Shown here: piece by piece, positions 17,086 through 25,195 of the stretch | Layout of the letters: each line of letters opens with the position of its first letter | Position numbering within the stretch: position 1 is the first letter of the stretch | Origin: DATBLE01 sp963719325 | GTDB taxonomy: Bacteria > Actinomycetota > Thermoleophilia > Gaiellales > Gaiellaceae | Direction of reading: 5' to 3' | NCBI GenBank assembly: GCA_963719325.1 | Contig: CAVRBW010000027.1 | Coordinates: forward strand, 1 to 64,000 | Length of the DNA stretch: 64,000 nucleotides | Made by a program: the position numbers and the translations under genes | The notes under the pieces: model-generated | What the model saw: the letters and a program-made list of their open reading frames with translations, nothing else | The model's database searches: none | What the model was told of the DNA's origin: nothing

Positions 17086-19896
17086 GTGGAACCTCGGCTA
17101 CCGCCCAAGCTAGACCGCCGATTCGAAGCCGTCGTCTTCGACTGGGATGGCACCGCCGTGCCCGACCGGGAGGCCGACGCGAGCGAGCTGCGAGCGCTCG
17201 TCGAAGAGCTGAGCGTCGCCGGGCTCGACCTGATCGTGATCACCGGCACGCACGTCGGCAACGTCGACGGGCAGCTGGGTGCACGGCCGGCAGGGCCGGG
17301 GCGCCTGTACTTCTGCGTCAACCGGGGCTCCGAGGTCTTCGAGGCGACGCCGGACGGGATCGAGCTGGTCGACCGGCGCCAGGCGACGCCGGAGGAGGAG
17401 AGGGCGCTCGACGCGGCCGCCGCCACCACCGTCGAGGAGCTCGGTCGCCGCGGGGTCGTGGCCGCTGTGGTCTCGGAGCGGCTCAACCGGCGCAAGGTCG
17501 ACCTGATCCCGGAGCCGGAGTGGGCCGACCCGCCGAAGGCTCGGATCAGCGAGCTGCTCGAGGCCGTTCAGGAACGTCTCCGCGGTGCCGGGCTCTCGGG
17601 TCTCGGCGACGCCGTCGAGATCTCGGTCGCGGCTGCGCAGGCGGCCGGGCTCGCCGAACCTCGCGTGACGAGCGACGCCAAGCACGTCGAGATCGGGCTC
17701 ACCGACAAGGCCGACGCCGCCCGGTGGGCGTTCGCGGAGCTGCGAAGTCGCGGGATCGGCTCCGGCCTCGTCCTGATCGCGGGCGACGAGTTCGGGCCGC
17801 TGGGCGGCCTGATCGGCAGCGACTCGTTCCTGCTCGTGCCGGAAGGCTCCCGCGCGACCGTGCTGTCGGTCGGAGCGGAGCCGACCGGCGCCCCGGCGGA
17901 CGTGCTGTCGCCCGGCGGCGGGCCGGCCTTCTTCCTCCGGGTGCTCGCCGACCAGCTCGAGCGGAGGCGTCGCGGTGATGTCCCCGACCTCGACCCCGAT
18001 CCCGACTGGACGCTGACCGTCGAAGGGCTCGACCCGCGCCTGGAGCGCGTGCACGAGTCGCTCCTCACGCTTGCGGACGGCCGGCTCGGGACGCGCGGCG
18101 CGCCGCTCTTCGACCACCCGGCCGCGGCCCCGGGTGTCGTGCTCTCCGGCGTCTACGTGGGAGACGGCTCCGCCACCGAGCTGGCCGCGTGCCCCGACTG
18201 GACGCGCGTTGCCCCCGCCCGGCGAAACCGGCCGAAGATCGCGCGCCGGCTCGATCTGGCGAGCGGGCTGCTGCGCGAGGAAGGGCCGCTCACCTCGCTG
18301 CGCTTCTCTTCGCTCGCGCGGCCGGCCACCGTGGCGCTTCGTGCGCAGGCGAACCCCGCCCTCGTCGTGGCCCGCCGTCGCCGGCGCGCTCGCGAGCGCG
18401 TGGCGTTGGCGCTCCGAAACCGGCGCCGCGGCCGCGTCCTCGAGCGTCTCGGCGCCTACGACCCGGAGCAGGACGTCGCGCAAGCGGCCCTGGCAGCCGC
18501 CGAGGAGACCGGGTTCGACCGGCTGCTGCGCGAGCACCGGGAGGCTTGGGCCGGCCGCTGGCGGGACGCCGACGTCGTCGTCGAGGGCGACCCTGACTTG
18601 CAGCAGGCGATCCGCTTCGCGCTCTTCCATCTGATGGCGTCGGTCGGCGACACGGGCGAAGCGGCGGTCGGGGCGCGCGGGCTCAGCGGGCCTGCCTACC
18701 GCGGCCACGTCTTCTGGGACAGCGAGGTGTTCGTGCTTCCCTTCCTCGCGGCCACCCACCCGGCGGCTGCGCGGGCGATGCTCGAGTACCGCGTGCGCCG
18801 TCTGCCCGCCGCCCGCGAGCTGGCGCAGTCGCTCGGCCGGCAAGGCGCGCGATTCGCCTGGGAGTCGGCCGCCGACGGCCGCGACGTGACGCCGCCCTCG
18901 GCGCGGCTCGCCACCGGCGACCTCGTCGCCATCCGCACGGGCGAGCTCGAGGAGCACATCGTCGGCGACGTCGCCTGGGCGGCCGCGCACTACCTGGCCT
19001 GGACGGGCGACGAGGAGTTCGCCGCCGGCCCCGGCCGCGACCTCTTCGTCGAGACCGCCCGCTACTGGGCCTCGCGGGTGCGCAAAGGCCGGGACGGGCA
19101 GGCGCACATCTACGGCGTGATCGGGCCGGACGAGTACCACGAGCCGGTCGACGACAACGCGTTCACGAACGTGCTCGCGCGCTGGAACCTCCGCCAGGCG
19201 GCAGCCCTCGACGGGGTCGACGAGGAGGAGCGAACGCGCTGGCTGGCGATTGCCGAAGCGCTCGTCGACGGCTACGACCGGTCGAGCGGCCTCTACGAGC
19301 AGTTCGCGGGCTTCTTCGAGCTCGAGCCGCTCGTGATCGAGGAGATCGCCCCGCGCCGGCCGATCGCCGCCGACCTTCTCCTCGGCGCCGAGCGCACGGC
19401 CGGCGCGCAGGTCCTGAAACAGGCCGACGTGCTGATGCTCCATCACCTGCTGCCCGACGAGGTTGCACCGGGCTCGCTCGACCCGAACCTCGACTTCTAC
19501 GAGCCTCGAACCTCACACGGCAGCTCACTGTCACCGGCGATCAACGCAAGCGTGCTCGCCCGCGCCGGCCGCTACCGGCCCGCGCTCGAGTTGCTGGAGA
19601 TCGCAGCCCGAATGGACCTCGACGACCTGACCGGGAGCACCGCGGGCGGGCTGCACCTGGCGACGATGGGCGGTCTGTGGCAGGCGCTCGCCTTCGGGTT
19701 CGCCGGCATCCGTCCTCGCGGCGATGCCCTGCTCGTCGATCCGCGGCTGCCGAAGGAGTGGAACGCGCTCGAGTTCGCCCTGCGCTTCCGAGGCAGGCCG
19801 CTTCGACTCCGCCTCGATCGCGACGGCGTGACCGCCACGCGGGCCGACTGGGAAGTCCAGCAAGTAGATCAGCAGTGGGAGGTGAAAGCGAGATGA
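17086..19896 (+). CDS. HAD phosphatase-GH65 fusion (kojibiose/trehalose phosphorylase-like)
   Basis: 936 aa from GTG at 17086. A frame open to TTG 16990 exists, but the conserved N-terminus begins here. Residues about 14-290 form a HAD-like domain: FDWDGTAVPDRE with the nucleophile Asp, and a late GDE motif. Residues about 310-930 are glycoside hydrolase family 65: HVFWDSEVF near 543, IGPDEYHEPVDDNAFTN near 682 with the general-acid Glu, LKQADVLML and HGSSLSPAI (phosphate site). GH65 enzymes phosphorolyse alpha-linked disaccharides. The HAD part may dephosphorylate a sugar phosphate; its actual substrate is unknown. It overlaps the downstream USP gene by 4 bp (ATGA). Confidence 0.85.
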   Translation: MEPRLPPKLDRRFEAVVFDWDGTAVPDREADASELRALVEELSVAGLDLIVITGTHVGNVDGQLGARPAGPGRLYFCVNRGSEVFEATPDGIELVDRRQATPEEERALDAAAATTVEELGRRGVVAAVVSERLNRRKVDLIPEPEWADPPKARISELLEAVQERLRGAGLSGLGDAVEISVAAAQAAGLAEPRVTSDAKHVEIGLTDKADAARWAFAELRSRGIGSGLVLIAGDEFGPLGGLIGSDSFLLVPEGSRATVLSVGAEPTGAPADVLSPGGGPAFFLRVLADQLERRRRGDVPDLDPDPDWTLTVEGLDPRLERVHESLLTLADGRLGTRGAPLFDHPAAAPGVVLSGVYVGDGSATELAACPDWTRVAPARRNRPKIARRLDLASGLLREEGPLTSLRFSSLARPATVALRAQANPALVVARRRRRARERVALALRNRRRGRVLERLGAYDPEQDVAQAALAAAEETGFDRLLREHREAWAGRWRDADVVVEGDPDLQQAIRFALFHLMASVGDTGEAAVGARGLSGPAYRGHVFWDSEVFVLPFLAATHPAAARAMLEYRVRRLPAARELAQSLGRQGARFAWESAADGRDVTPPSARLATGDLVAIRTGELEEHIVGDVAWAAAHYLAWTGDEEFAAGPGRDLFVETARYWASRVRKGRDGQAHIYGVIGPDEYHEPVDDNAFTNVLARWNLRQAAALDGVDEEERTRWLAIAEALVDGYDRSSGLYEQFAGFFELEPLVIEEIAPRRPIAADLLLGAERTAGAQVLKQADVLMLHHLLPDEVAPGSLDPNLDFYEPRTSHGSSLSPAINASVLARAGRYRPALELLEIAARMDLDDLTGSTAGGLHLATMGGLWQALAFGFAGIRPRGDALLVDPRLPKEWNALEFALRFRGRPLRLRLDRDGVTATRADWEVQQVDQQWEVKAR

Positions 19897-20696
19897 GGAA
19901 GGTTCTCGCAGCACTGGACAACAGTCTCGCGGGGAAGTCGTTGCTCGCAGCGGCGGGCACGCTCGCCGCGCTTCTCGACGCCGAGGTCGAGGCCGTGCAC
20001 GTCCAGACGGACGGCGAACGCACCGCACAGAACACAGCCGAGGCCGCAGGCATTCGACTGCTCACGACCACGGGACCCGTCGTCGAGCGCCTCGTCGAGG
20101 CCGGCGGGGCGAGCGAGGTCGTCGCGCTCGCGATCGGCGCTCGCGGAACGCCCTCCGGACGCAGGCCGCTCGGCGGCACCGCCTCGGCCGTCGCCAGCGT
20201 CCTGTCCAAGCCGATCATGATCGTCCCGCCCGACGCGGATCCGCCGGGAGCGTTCCGGCGCGTGCTCGTTCCGATCGAGGGTCTGGTCTCGTCCTCGCTG
20301 GCACCGCGCTGGCTCTTCGAGCCGGCCCGCGAAGCGGGAATCGACGTGCTCGCGCTGCACATCCACGACGAGGAATCGATTCCCTCGTTCACCGACCAGC
20401 CGCAGCACGAGCAGCCCGCCTGGGCGGCCGAGTTCGTCCGCCGCTACTGCCCCTGGGGGATCGACGAGGTTCGGCTCGAGACGCGGGTCGGCCGGATCGG
20501 CGAGGTGATCCCGCTCGTCGCGCTGGAGAGCAGCTGCGACCTGATCGCGCTCGGCTGGTCGCAGGAGCTCTCGGCCGACCGCGCGCCCGTCGTCCGCGAG
20601 ACGCTCGCGCGCGCGAACCTGCCCGTGCTCCTCGTTCCCGTGCTCGCCGCGCTGGAGAACAACAACAACAACGACAACAAACAAGGAGGCAGGTGA
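19893..20696 (+). CDS. Tandem universal stress protein (UspA family)
   Basis: 267 aa from the ATG that overlaps the GH65 stop. Two Usp domains are visible. The first begins MRKVLAALDNS and runs to about 120. The second begins RRVLVPIEG near 127 and ends with LPVLLVPVL. The ATP-binding G-2x-G-9x-G(S/T) signature is only partly kept. The C-terminus is an odd low-complexity tail, ENNNNNDNKQGGR, coded by repeated AAC codons that also precede the Shine-Dalgarno of the next gene. Co-transcription with the GH65 gene suggests a stress or osmolyte context. Confidence 0.8.
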   Translation: MRKVLAALDNSLAGKSLLAAAGTLAALLDAEVEAVHVQTDGERTAQNTAEAAGIRLLTTTGPVVERLVEAGGASEVVALAIGARGTPSGRRPLGGTASAVASVLSKPIMIVPPDADPPGAFRRVLVPIEGLVSSSLAPRWLFEPAREAGIDVLALHIHDEESIPSFTDQPQHEQPAWAAEFVRRYCPWGIDEVRLETRVGRIGEVIPLVALESSCDLIALGWSQELSADRAPVVRETLARANLPVLLVPVLAALENNNNNDNKQGGR

Positions 20697-20998
20697 TGGA
20701 TCTCGACCAGAGCTACATCTGGATCACGACCCGGCGGCTGAAGCCCGGCGCGCGCGAGGAGTTCAGCCGGGCCTGGCGGCCGCGCGAGTTCCCCGAGGGC
20801 ATGCTGCGCGCCTACGAGTGCTACGCACCGGACGGCAGCGAGGTCGTCGGGATCTCGATCTGGGACTCGCCGGAGTCGCGTGACCGCTTTCGCCTGTCGG
20901 AGACGGAGGCGGAGCGGCGTCGGGCGATGGCGCCGTTCGTGACCGAGGAGAACGCCGGCTTCTACGTCGGGCGCGAGCTGAAGATTCCCGAGCGCTGA
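20696..20998 (+). CDS. Antibiotic biosynthesis monooxygenase (ABM)-like small protein
   Basis: 100 aa from ATG at 20696, overlapping the USP stop by one base and preceded by AAGGAGG. The pattern IWITTRRLKPGAREEF, then Y-E-C-Y-A-P-D-G, V-G-I-S-I-W-D-S-P-E-S and a closing FYVGRELKIPE fits the dimeric alpha/beta-barrel ABM fold. Many members are small heme-degrading or quinone-modifying enzymes and others are sensors. No specific activity can be assigned. Third gene of the GH65-USP unit. Confidence 0.6.
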   Translation: MDLDQSYIWITTRRLKPGAREEFSRAWRPREFPEGMLRAYECYAPDGSEVVGISIWDSPESRDRFRLSETEAERRRAMAPFVTEENAGFYVGRELKIPER

Positions 20999-21011
20999 CC
21001 GAGGACGCTAT

Positions 21012-21440
21012 TCAGCCGCTCGCCCGGAGGCGGAGCCGGCGCCGCCTCCGGCGGACTGCCGCGACGATGATCTCGACGAGGTCGGGGCCGAGGCGATCCT
21101 TGCCGACGAAGTCGACCGCCCCGGCTTCTCGCACTTCGAGCGCACGCTCCTCGTACTCCCAGCCGGTGATCGCGACGACGGGGAGGTTCGGCCGCCGCCG
21201 CCGGAGCTCGCGGGTGGCCTCGATGCCGTCCATCACCGGCAGGACGATGTCCATCAGGACGACGTCGGGCCGAAGCGTCTCTGCGAGCTCGACCCCCTCG
21301 CGGCCGTCGCGAGCTCTGCCTGCGACTTCCAGGCGATCGTCCGTCTCCAGCAGCTCTGTCACGACCTTGGCAAATGAATCGTCGTTCTCGACCACGAGCA
21401 CTCGCCGAGGGTGAGAGCCGACGTGTCGTCGTCCCCTCAC
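21012..21440 (-). CDS. Single-domain response regulator (REC)
   Basis: 142 aa, one receiver domain. Acidic pocket V-V-E-N-D-D near residues 15-20, phospho-acceptor Asp in V-V-L-M-D-I near 63, Thr in A-I-T-G-W near 91-95 and the conserved Lys in F-V-G-K-D near 113. The C-terminus is a short Arg-rich tail with no DNA-binding output domain, so it probably acts through protein contacts. No histidine kinase lies nearby. The GTG at 21440 gives a short N-terminal extension; a later GTG at 21401 is possible. Confidence 0.82.
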   Translation of the reverse strand: MRGRRHVGSHPRRVLVVENDDSFAKVVTELLETDDRLEVAGRARDGREGVELAETLRPDVVLMDIVLPVMDGIEATRELRRRRPNLPVVAITGWEYEERALEVREAGAVDFVGKDRLGPDLVEIIVAAVRRRRRRLRLRASG

Positions 21441-21533
21441 TCCCCGACGATTCTATGGCGGGTGGGAAGCGCAGACGGGAGCGCCGACAGTGGGGCGGGT
21501 ACGTACAGTGTCTTTTCGACGAGGAGGCATGCC

Positions 21534-21857
21534 TTGGAACGTCTAGTGCTGGTCGCCCGGCTGAAGCCGGAAGCTCAGGCTCGAGCGGAAGAGCTGATCG
21601 CGAAGGGGCCGCCCTTCGACCTGCAGGGGAGCGGGTTCCTGCGGCACAGCGTCTTCGTGTCGGCGACCGAGGTCGTGTTCCTGTTCGAGGCGCACGAGGT
21701 CGAGTGGCTCGTCACCGCGCTCGTCGAAGACCCCTTCCAGTGGATGGTCGCCGACGCGCTCGATGCCTGGCGCCCGCTCATCGACGGGCACCCGCGGATC
21801 GCGCGCGAACAGTTCTCCTGGGAGCACGATCAGCCGGAGGCGGAGCAGCCCGAGTAG
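21534..21857 (+). CDS. Uncharacterised small protein
   Basis: 107 aa from TTG at 21534, chosen because GAGGAGG sits 8 bp upstream; the frame is open further 5' but lacks a ribosome-binding site. It begins LERLVLVARLKPEAQARAEEL, followed by a strand-rich part (FLRHSVFVSATEVVFLFE) like a ferredoxin-like alpha+beta fold of ABM/EthD type. Function unknown. Stands alone, divergent from the response regulator. Confidence 0.65.
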   Translation: MERLVLVARLKPEAQARAEELIAKGPPFDLQGSGFLRHSVFVSATEVVFLFEAHEVEWLVTALVEDPFQWMVADALDAWRPLIDGHPRIAREQFSWEHDQPEAEQPE

Positions 21858-21995
21858 AGTCCGGGTCCCCTGCGCCTCGGGGCCGATGAAGGACTGTGGG
21901 CGGGGGCCTTGTATCTGCGCAACAGAACGTCGTCTGATCGAGGACGCATGATCCCGTGATCCCGTGCGTTCTTCCTTTTCCCGCCGCGAAGACCT

Positions 21996-22361
21996 ATGAC
22001 AAGAAAGAGGATGGTCACCCAGATCCCCCACCCGATGGGCGACGACGCGGGTTTCGTCGCCGAGATCGCGAAGCTCGAAGAGGAGGCCGGACCGGTTTCC
22101 GCCCACGTCGTCGAGACGCGCTGGAAGCTTCGCCTCCAGGCGAACCGCTGCGCCGCCGGGGACCACGCCTACACCTGGTCCGGGCAGATCGTCGATCTGC
22201 CGGGCGGCTCGCCCCATCAGGTCATGGTCTGCGCCTATGCCGCCGTGCATGACGACGAGACGTCCTCACCGAAGCTGATCGGACCGCTCCACACCCCGGA
22301 GAGCGCGGCGAAGCGCCTGTGGAGCAAAGAGGAACTCAAGGAGAACGTCCCGCCCGTTTGA
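21996..22361 (+). CDS. Uncharacterised small protein
   Basis: 121 aa. ATG at 21996 or 22011. Contains alternating charged strands around KLRLQANRCAAGDHAYTW and ends KEELKENVPPV. No family recognised, no signal peptide or TM segment. It converges on the second GH65 gene, 34 bp away. The 137 bp before it hold no gene that I can support. Confidence 0.5.
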   Translation: MTRKRMVTQIPHPMGDDAGFVAEIAKLEEEAGPVSAHVVETRWKLRLQANRCAAGDHAYTWSGQIVDLPGGSPHQVMVCAYAAVHDDETSSPKLIGPLHTPESAAKRLWSKEELKENVPPV

Positions 22362-22395
22362 TCGGCGCGCGGGGCCGGCGGTCAGACTCGGCCGC

Positions 22396-24909
22396 TCATA
22401 CCGCCGCCCAGCTCTCGTCTTGCCGCTCGAAGCGGGCCCCGGTAGGCCCGGCGGAGACAGGGCCCGGCATCCCGACGACGTGGACGCTCGCCTGGGGATC
22501 GGCGGTGACCGTGAGCGCGGTGTGCTCCACGCGCAGCCGGACGCTGCTGCCGCGGAAGCGGACCCGCACCTCGAGCGCCGCCCAGTCCGCCGGGAGCCTC
22601 GGGTCGATCTGGAGCGCCTCCGGGGTCGGCCGCAGCCCCGCGAACCCGAACGCAAGGGCTTGCCAGACGCTTCCCATCGTCGCGAGGTGCAGCCCCTGCG
22701 ACGTCGTGCCCGTGAGGTCGTCGAGATCGAGGCGACTCGCGGTGTGGAGGCTCTCGACCGCCCGCTCCAGCATCCCGGCACGCGCGAAGAGCGCGGCATG
22801 AATACCGGGCGAGAGCGAGCTGCCGTGGGTCGTCCGCGGCTCGTAGAAGAGCAGGTTCGTCAACAGGGAGCCAGGCTCCGCCTCGTCGGGGACGAGGTGG
22901 TGGAGCATCAGGACGTCGGTCTGCTTGAGGATCTGCGTTCGGCGCAGCCGCTTCCGCCCGACGAGGAGGTCCGCCGCCATCGGCCGGCGTGGGAGGTCGC
23001 TCTCGACCACGAGCGGCTCGAGCGCGAAGAATCCGGCGAACTGCTCGTAGAGACCCGTCTCGGGGTCGTAGCCGTCGACAAGCGCTTCGGCTGCTGCCAG
23101 CCACGTCGTTCGCTCGTCTTCGTCGACCCCGTCGAGGGCCGCTGCCTGGCGGAGGTTCCAGCGGGCCATCACGTTCGTGAAGGCGTTGTCGTCGACGGGC
23201 TCGTGGTACTCGTCCGGGCCGATCACGCCGTAGACGTGTCCGCGCCCGTCGGGGTCGAGCCGGATGCGCGAAGCCCAGTATCGCGCGCTCTCGACGAGAA
23301 GGTCGCGCCCGGGCCCGGCCGCGAACTCCTCGTCGCCGGTCCAGGCGACGTAGCAGGCGGCCGCCCAGGCGACGTCGGCGGTCAAGTGATCCTCGAGGAG
23401 ACCCGTGCGGATCGGGATCGCCTGCCCGGTTCGGTCGCGCGCGAGCAGGGGAGTGACGTCCTCACCCAACTCCGCCGACTCCCACGGGAAGCGCGCGCCG
23501 GCACGCCCCGCTTCCCTCGCCGCCGCCTGCGCCGCGGGTAGGCGGCGAATCCGGTATTCGAGCATCGCCCGTGCCGCCTGCGGGTGCGTCGCGGCGAGGA
23601 AGGGGAGCACGAAGACGTCGCCGTCCCAGAACACATGCCCGCGGTAGGCTCGCCCGCTCAGCCCCCGGGCGCCGACCGCAGCCTCGCCCGAGTCCGAGAC
23701 CGTCGCCATCAGATGGAAGAGCGCGAAGCGGATCGCGAGCTGCAGCTCGGGATCTCCCTCGACGACGATGTCGGCGTCCTCCCAGCGCTGCGCCCAGGCG
23801 CAGCGGTGCTCGGCGAGGAGCCGATCGAAGCCGTCTCGCTCGGCTGCGACCAGGTCGGGGATCGCAAGATCCAGCCGGGGCGGCCCGTGATCGGCCCGGT
23901 AGACGGCGATCCGGTCGAGCCGGCGATGGGACCCGCGCTCGACATGCTCCTCGACCGCCGCGGTGGCCACGTGACCGGTGGTCGCGCTCATGCCGGCCAG
24001 CGTGATGTGCCCCTCACGACCCATCTGCGCCGCCGCGCTCTCGACGCCGACGAGCGGCTCCTTCTCCGCCTGCGGCTGCGCAGCACCCTCCGCTCTCAGC
24101 ACGGCGGACCCCGGCCGGGCAAGCGACGAGAAGAGGACCGCCGACAGGTTGCTGTCGTCGGCGAGCCGGAGGTCCTGCCGGACCAGGCCGGCTCGAAGAT
24201 CGAGCACGCGCCGGATGTTCCCCGGGTCGACCTCGCCCGGGAGGAGGTTCCAGGCCACGCATTCCCGAAGCGACGTTTCCGGACCGTCGCCGTCGTAGAG
24301 GGCGGCGAAGACGCGCGGCGTCGCGGCCGGATGCCCGGCGACCGGGGAGCCGGTCGTCCCCAGCAGCCCGTCGGCCAGCGTCAGCAAGACCGCCTGCGCC
24401 GGTTCGCGCTCGGGATCGACGCCGTCGACCGCCAGGCTCCAGCCGGGCTCCGCCGCGACTCGAGGCAGCTCACGCTGCTCCCGCCGGGCGAGCTGGTCTT
24501 CGAGGAGCTCCAGGAGCGCGAACTCGTGGCCGATCACCAGAACGTCGTGAGAACCGATTCCCCGGACCCAGAACTCCTGCAGCAGCCGACCCACAGAACC
24601 GGCGTCTGAGGCGAGGTGCCGGCCCAGGACGCGCGGGCCCTCGGGGCCGACGGCGAAGACCTCCGACCCGCGGTTCGGGCACAGGTAGAGACGGCCCGGC
24701 CCGGCCGGCCGCGCGCCGAGCCGGCCGTCGACCTCGTCGACGTTCGTCTCGCCGACGATGCCGACGTCGAAGCCGCGCCCGCACAGACCCTCGACCACCC
24801 GTCTGAGACGGTCTGCCGGAGCCTCGCGGTCGTTCACCGCATCCCAATCGAATACCGCCGCTTCGAAGCGGCGGTCGAGGAGCTCATCGGTGGGAGCGGG
24901 GTTCTGCAT
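22396..24909 (-). CDS. Second HAD-GH65 fusion with degenerate HAD domain
   Basis: 837 aa from ATG at 24909; the frame extends to 24969 without a better start. It is paralogous to 17086-19896 over the GH65 part: HVFWDGDVF, IGPDEYHEPVDDNAFTN (Glu near 565), LKQTDVLML, HGSSLSPGI. The N-terminal HAD domain is shortened and the catalytic D-x-D-G-T reads FDWDAVNDRE, so phosphatase activity is doubtful. It lacks about 100 residues of the HAD domain seen in the paralog. The GH65 catalytic Glu is kept, so disaccharide phosphorolysis is likely. Divergent from the ATPase gene across a 165-bp palindrome. Confidence 0.8.
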   Translation of the reverse strand: MQNPAPTDELLDRRFEAAVFDWDAVNDREAPADRLRRVVEGLCGRGFDVGIVGETNVDEVDGRLGARPAGPGRLYLCPNRGSEVFAVGPEGPRVLGRHLASDAGSVGRLLQEFWVRGIGSHDVLVIGHEFALLELLEDQLARREQRELPRVAAEPGWSLAVDGVDPEREPAQAVLLTLADGLLGTTGSPVAGHPAATPRVFAALYDGDGPETSLRECVAWNLLPGEVDPGNIRRVLDLRAGLVRQDLRLADDSNLSAVLFSSLARPGSAVLRAEGAAQPQAEKEPLVGVESAAAQMGREGHITLAGMSATTGHVATAAVEEHVERGSHRRLDRIAVYRADHGPPRLDLAIPDLVAAERDGFDRLLAEHRCAWAQRWEDADIVVEGDPELQLAIRFALFHLMATVSDSGEAAVGARGLSGRAYRGHVFWDGDVFVLPFLAATHPQAARAMLEYRIRRLPAAQAAAREAGRAGARFPWESAELGEDVTPLLARDRTGQAIPIRTGLLEDHLTADVAWAAACYVAWTGDEEFAAGPGRDLLVESARYWASRIRLDPDGRGHVYGVIGPDEYHEPVDDNAFTNVMARWNLRQAAALDGVDEDERTTWLAAAEALVDGYDPETGLYEQFAGFFALEPLVVESDLPRRPMAADLLVGRKRLRRTQILKQTDVLMLHHLVPDEAEPGSLLTNLLFYEPRTTHGSSLSPGIHAALFARAGMLERAVESLHTASRLDLDDLTGTTSQGLHLATMGSVWQALAFGFAGLRPTPEALQIDPRLPADWAALEVRVRFRGSSVRLRVEHTALTVTADPQASVHVVGMPGPVSAGPTGARFERQDESWAAV

Positions 24910-24921
24910 CGCTCTCACCCT

Positions 24922-25086
24922 AGATGGTTGATCGGTAATTCCCGTTGATGCGGGGATGGCTGAGACCAAGCCGGGGACGCCGCCCGTCCGAGGTCGTATC
25001 GGGAATACGGGCGAGGACGGGTGGCGTCAGCCGGCGCCGTGTCTCAGCCACCAGCCGCGCGGCGAGGAATTATCGATCAACCATCT
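24922..25086. repeat. 165-bp imperfect palindrome (MITE-like)
   Basis: The terminal arms 24922-24942 and 25066-25086 are inverted repeats matching at 20 of 21 bases (AGATGGTTGATCGGTAATTC...). Inner pairs are 24955-24966 with 25041-25052 and 24976-24989 with 25015-25028. The centre is CGTAT-CGGGA-ATACG (24995-25009). It fills most of the gap between the divergent GH65 and ATPase genes. No transposase is evident. Confidence 0.7.
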
Positions 25087-25162
25087 CGATGCCGCGCCCG
25101 CCACTTCAAGGGTGCCGGGCCACGCGTGTCACTCAGCGTGACCGAGGGGACTAAATTACGCA

Positions 25163-25189
25163 TTGAAGCGTTATGCAGTTCTGTATAAT
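25163..25189 (+). promoter_or_regulatory. Consensus-like promoter with leaderless start
   Basis: TTGAAG (25163-25168) and a perfect TATAAT (25184-25189) are separated by a short 15-bp spacer. The GTG at 25196 lies 7 bp after the -10 box, so transcription would begin at or next to the start codon. Confidence 0.55.
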
Positions 25190-25195
25190 CCAACC

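Noticed and set aside
16990..17086. Upstream TTG start for the first GH65 gene at 16990
   Set aside because: The added 32 residues are Cys/Arg-rich without conservation, and GTG 17086 directly precedes the conserved HAD start.
17110..19446. 778-aa minus-strand open frame opposite the first GH65 gene
   Set aside because: Typical antisense shadow in high-GC DNA: Arg/Val/Asp-rich, no motifs, opposite a gene with clear catalytic motifs.
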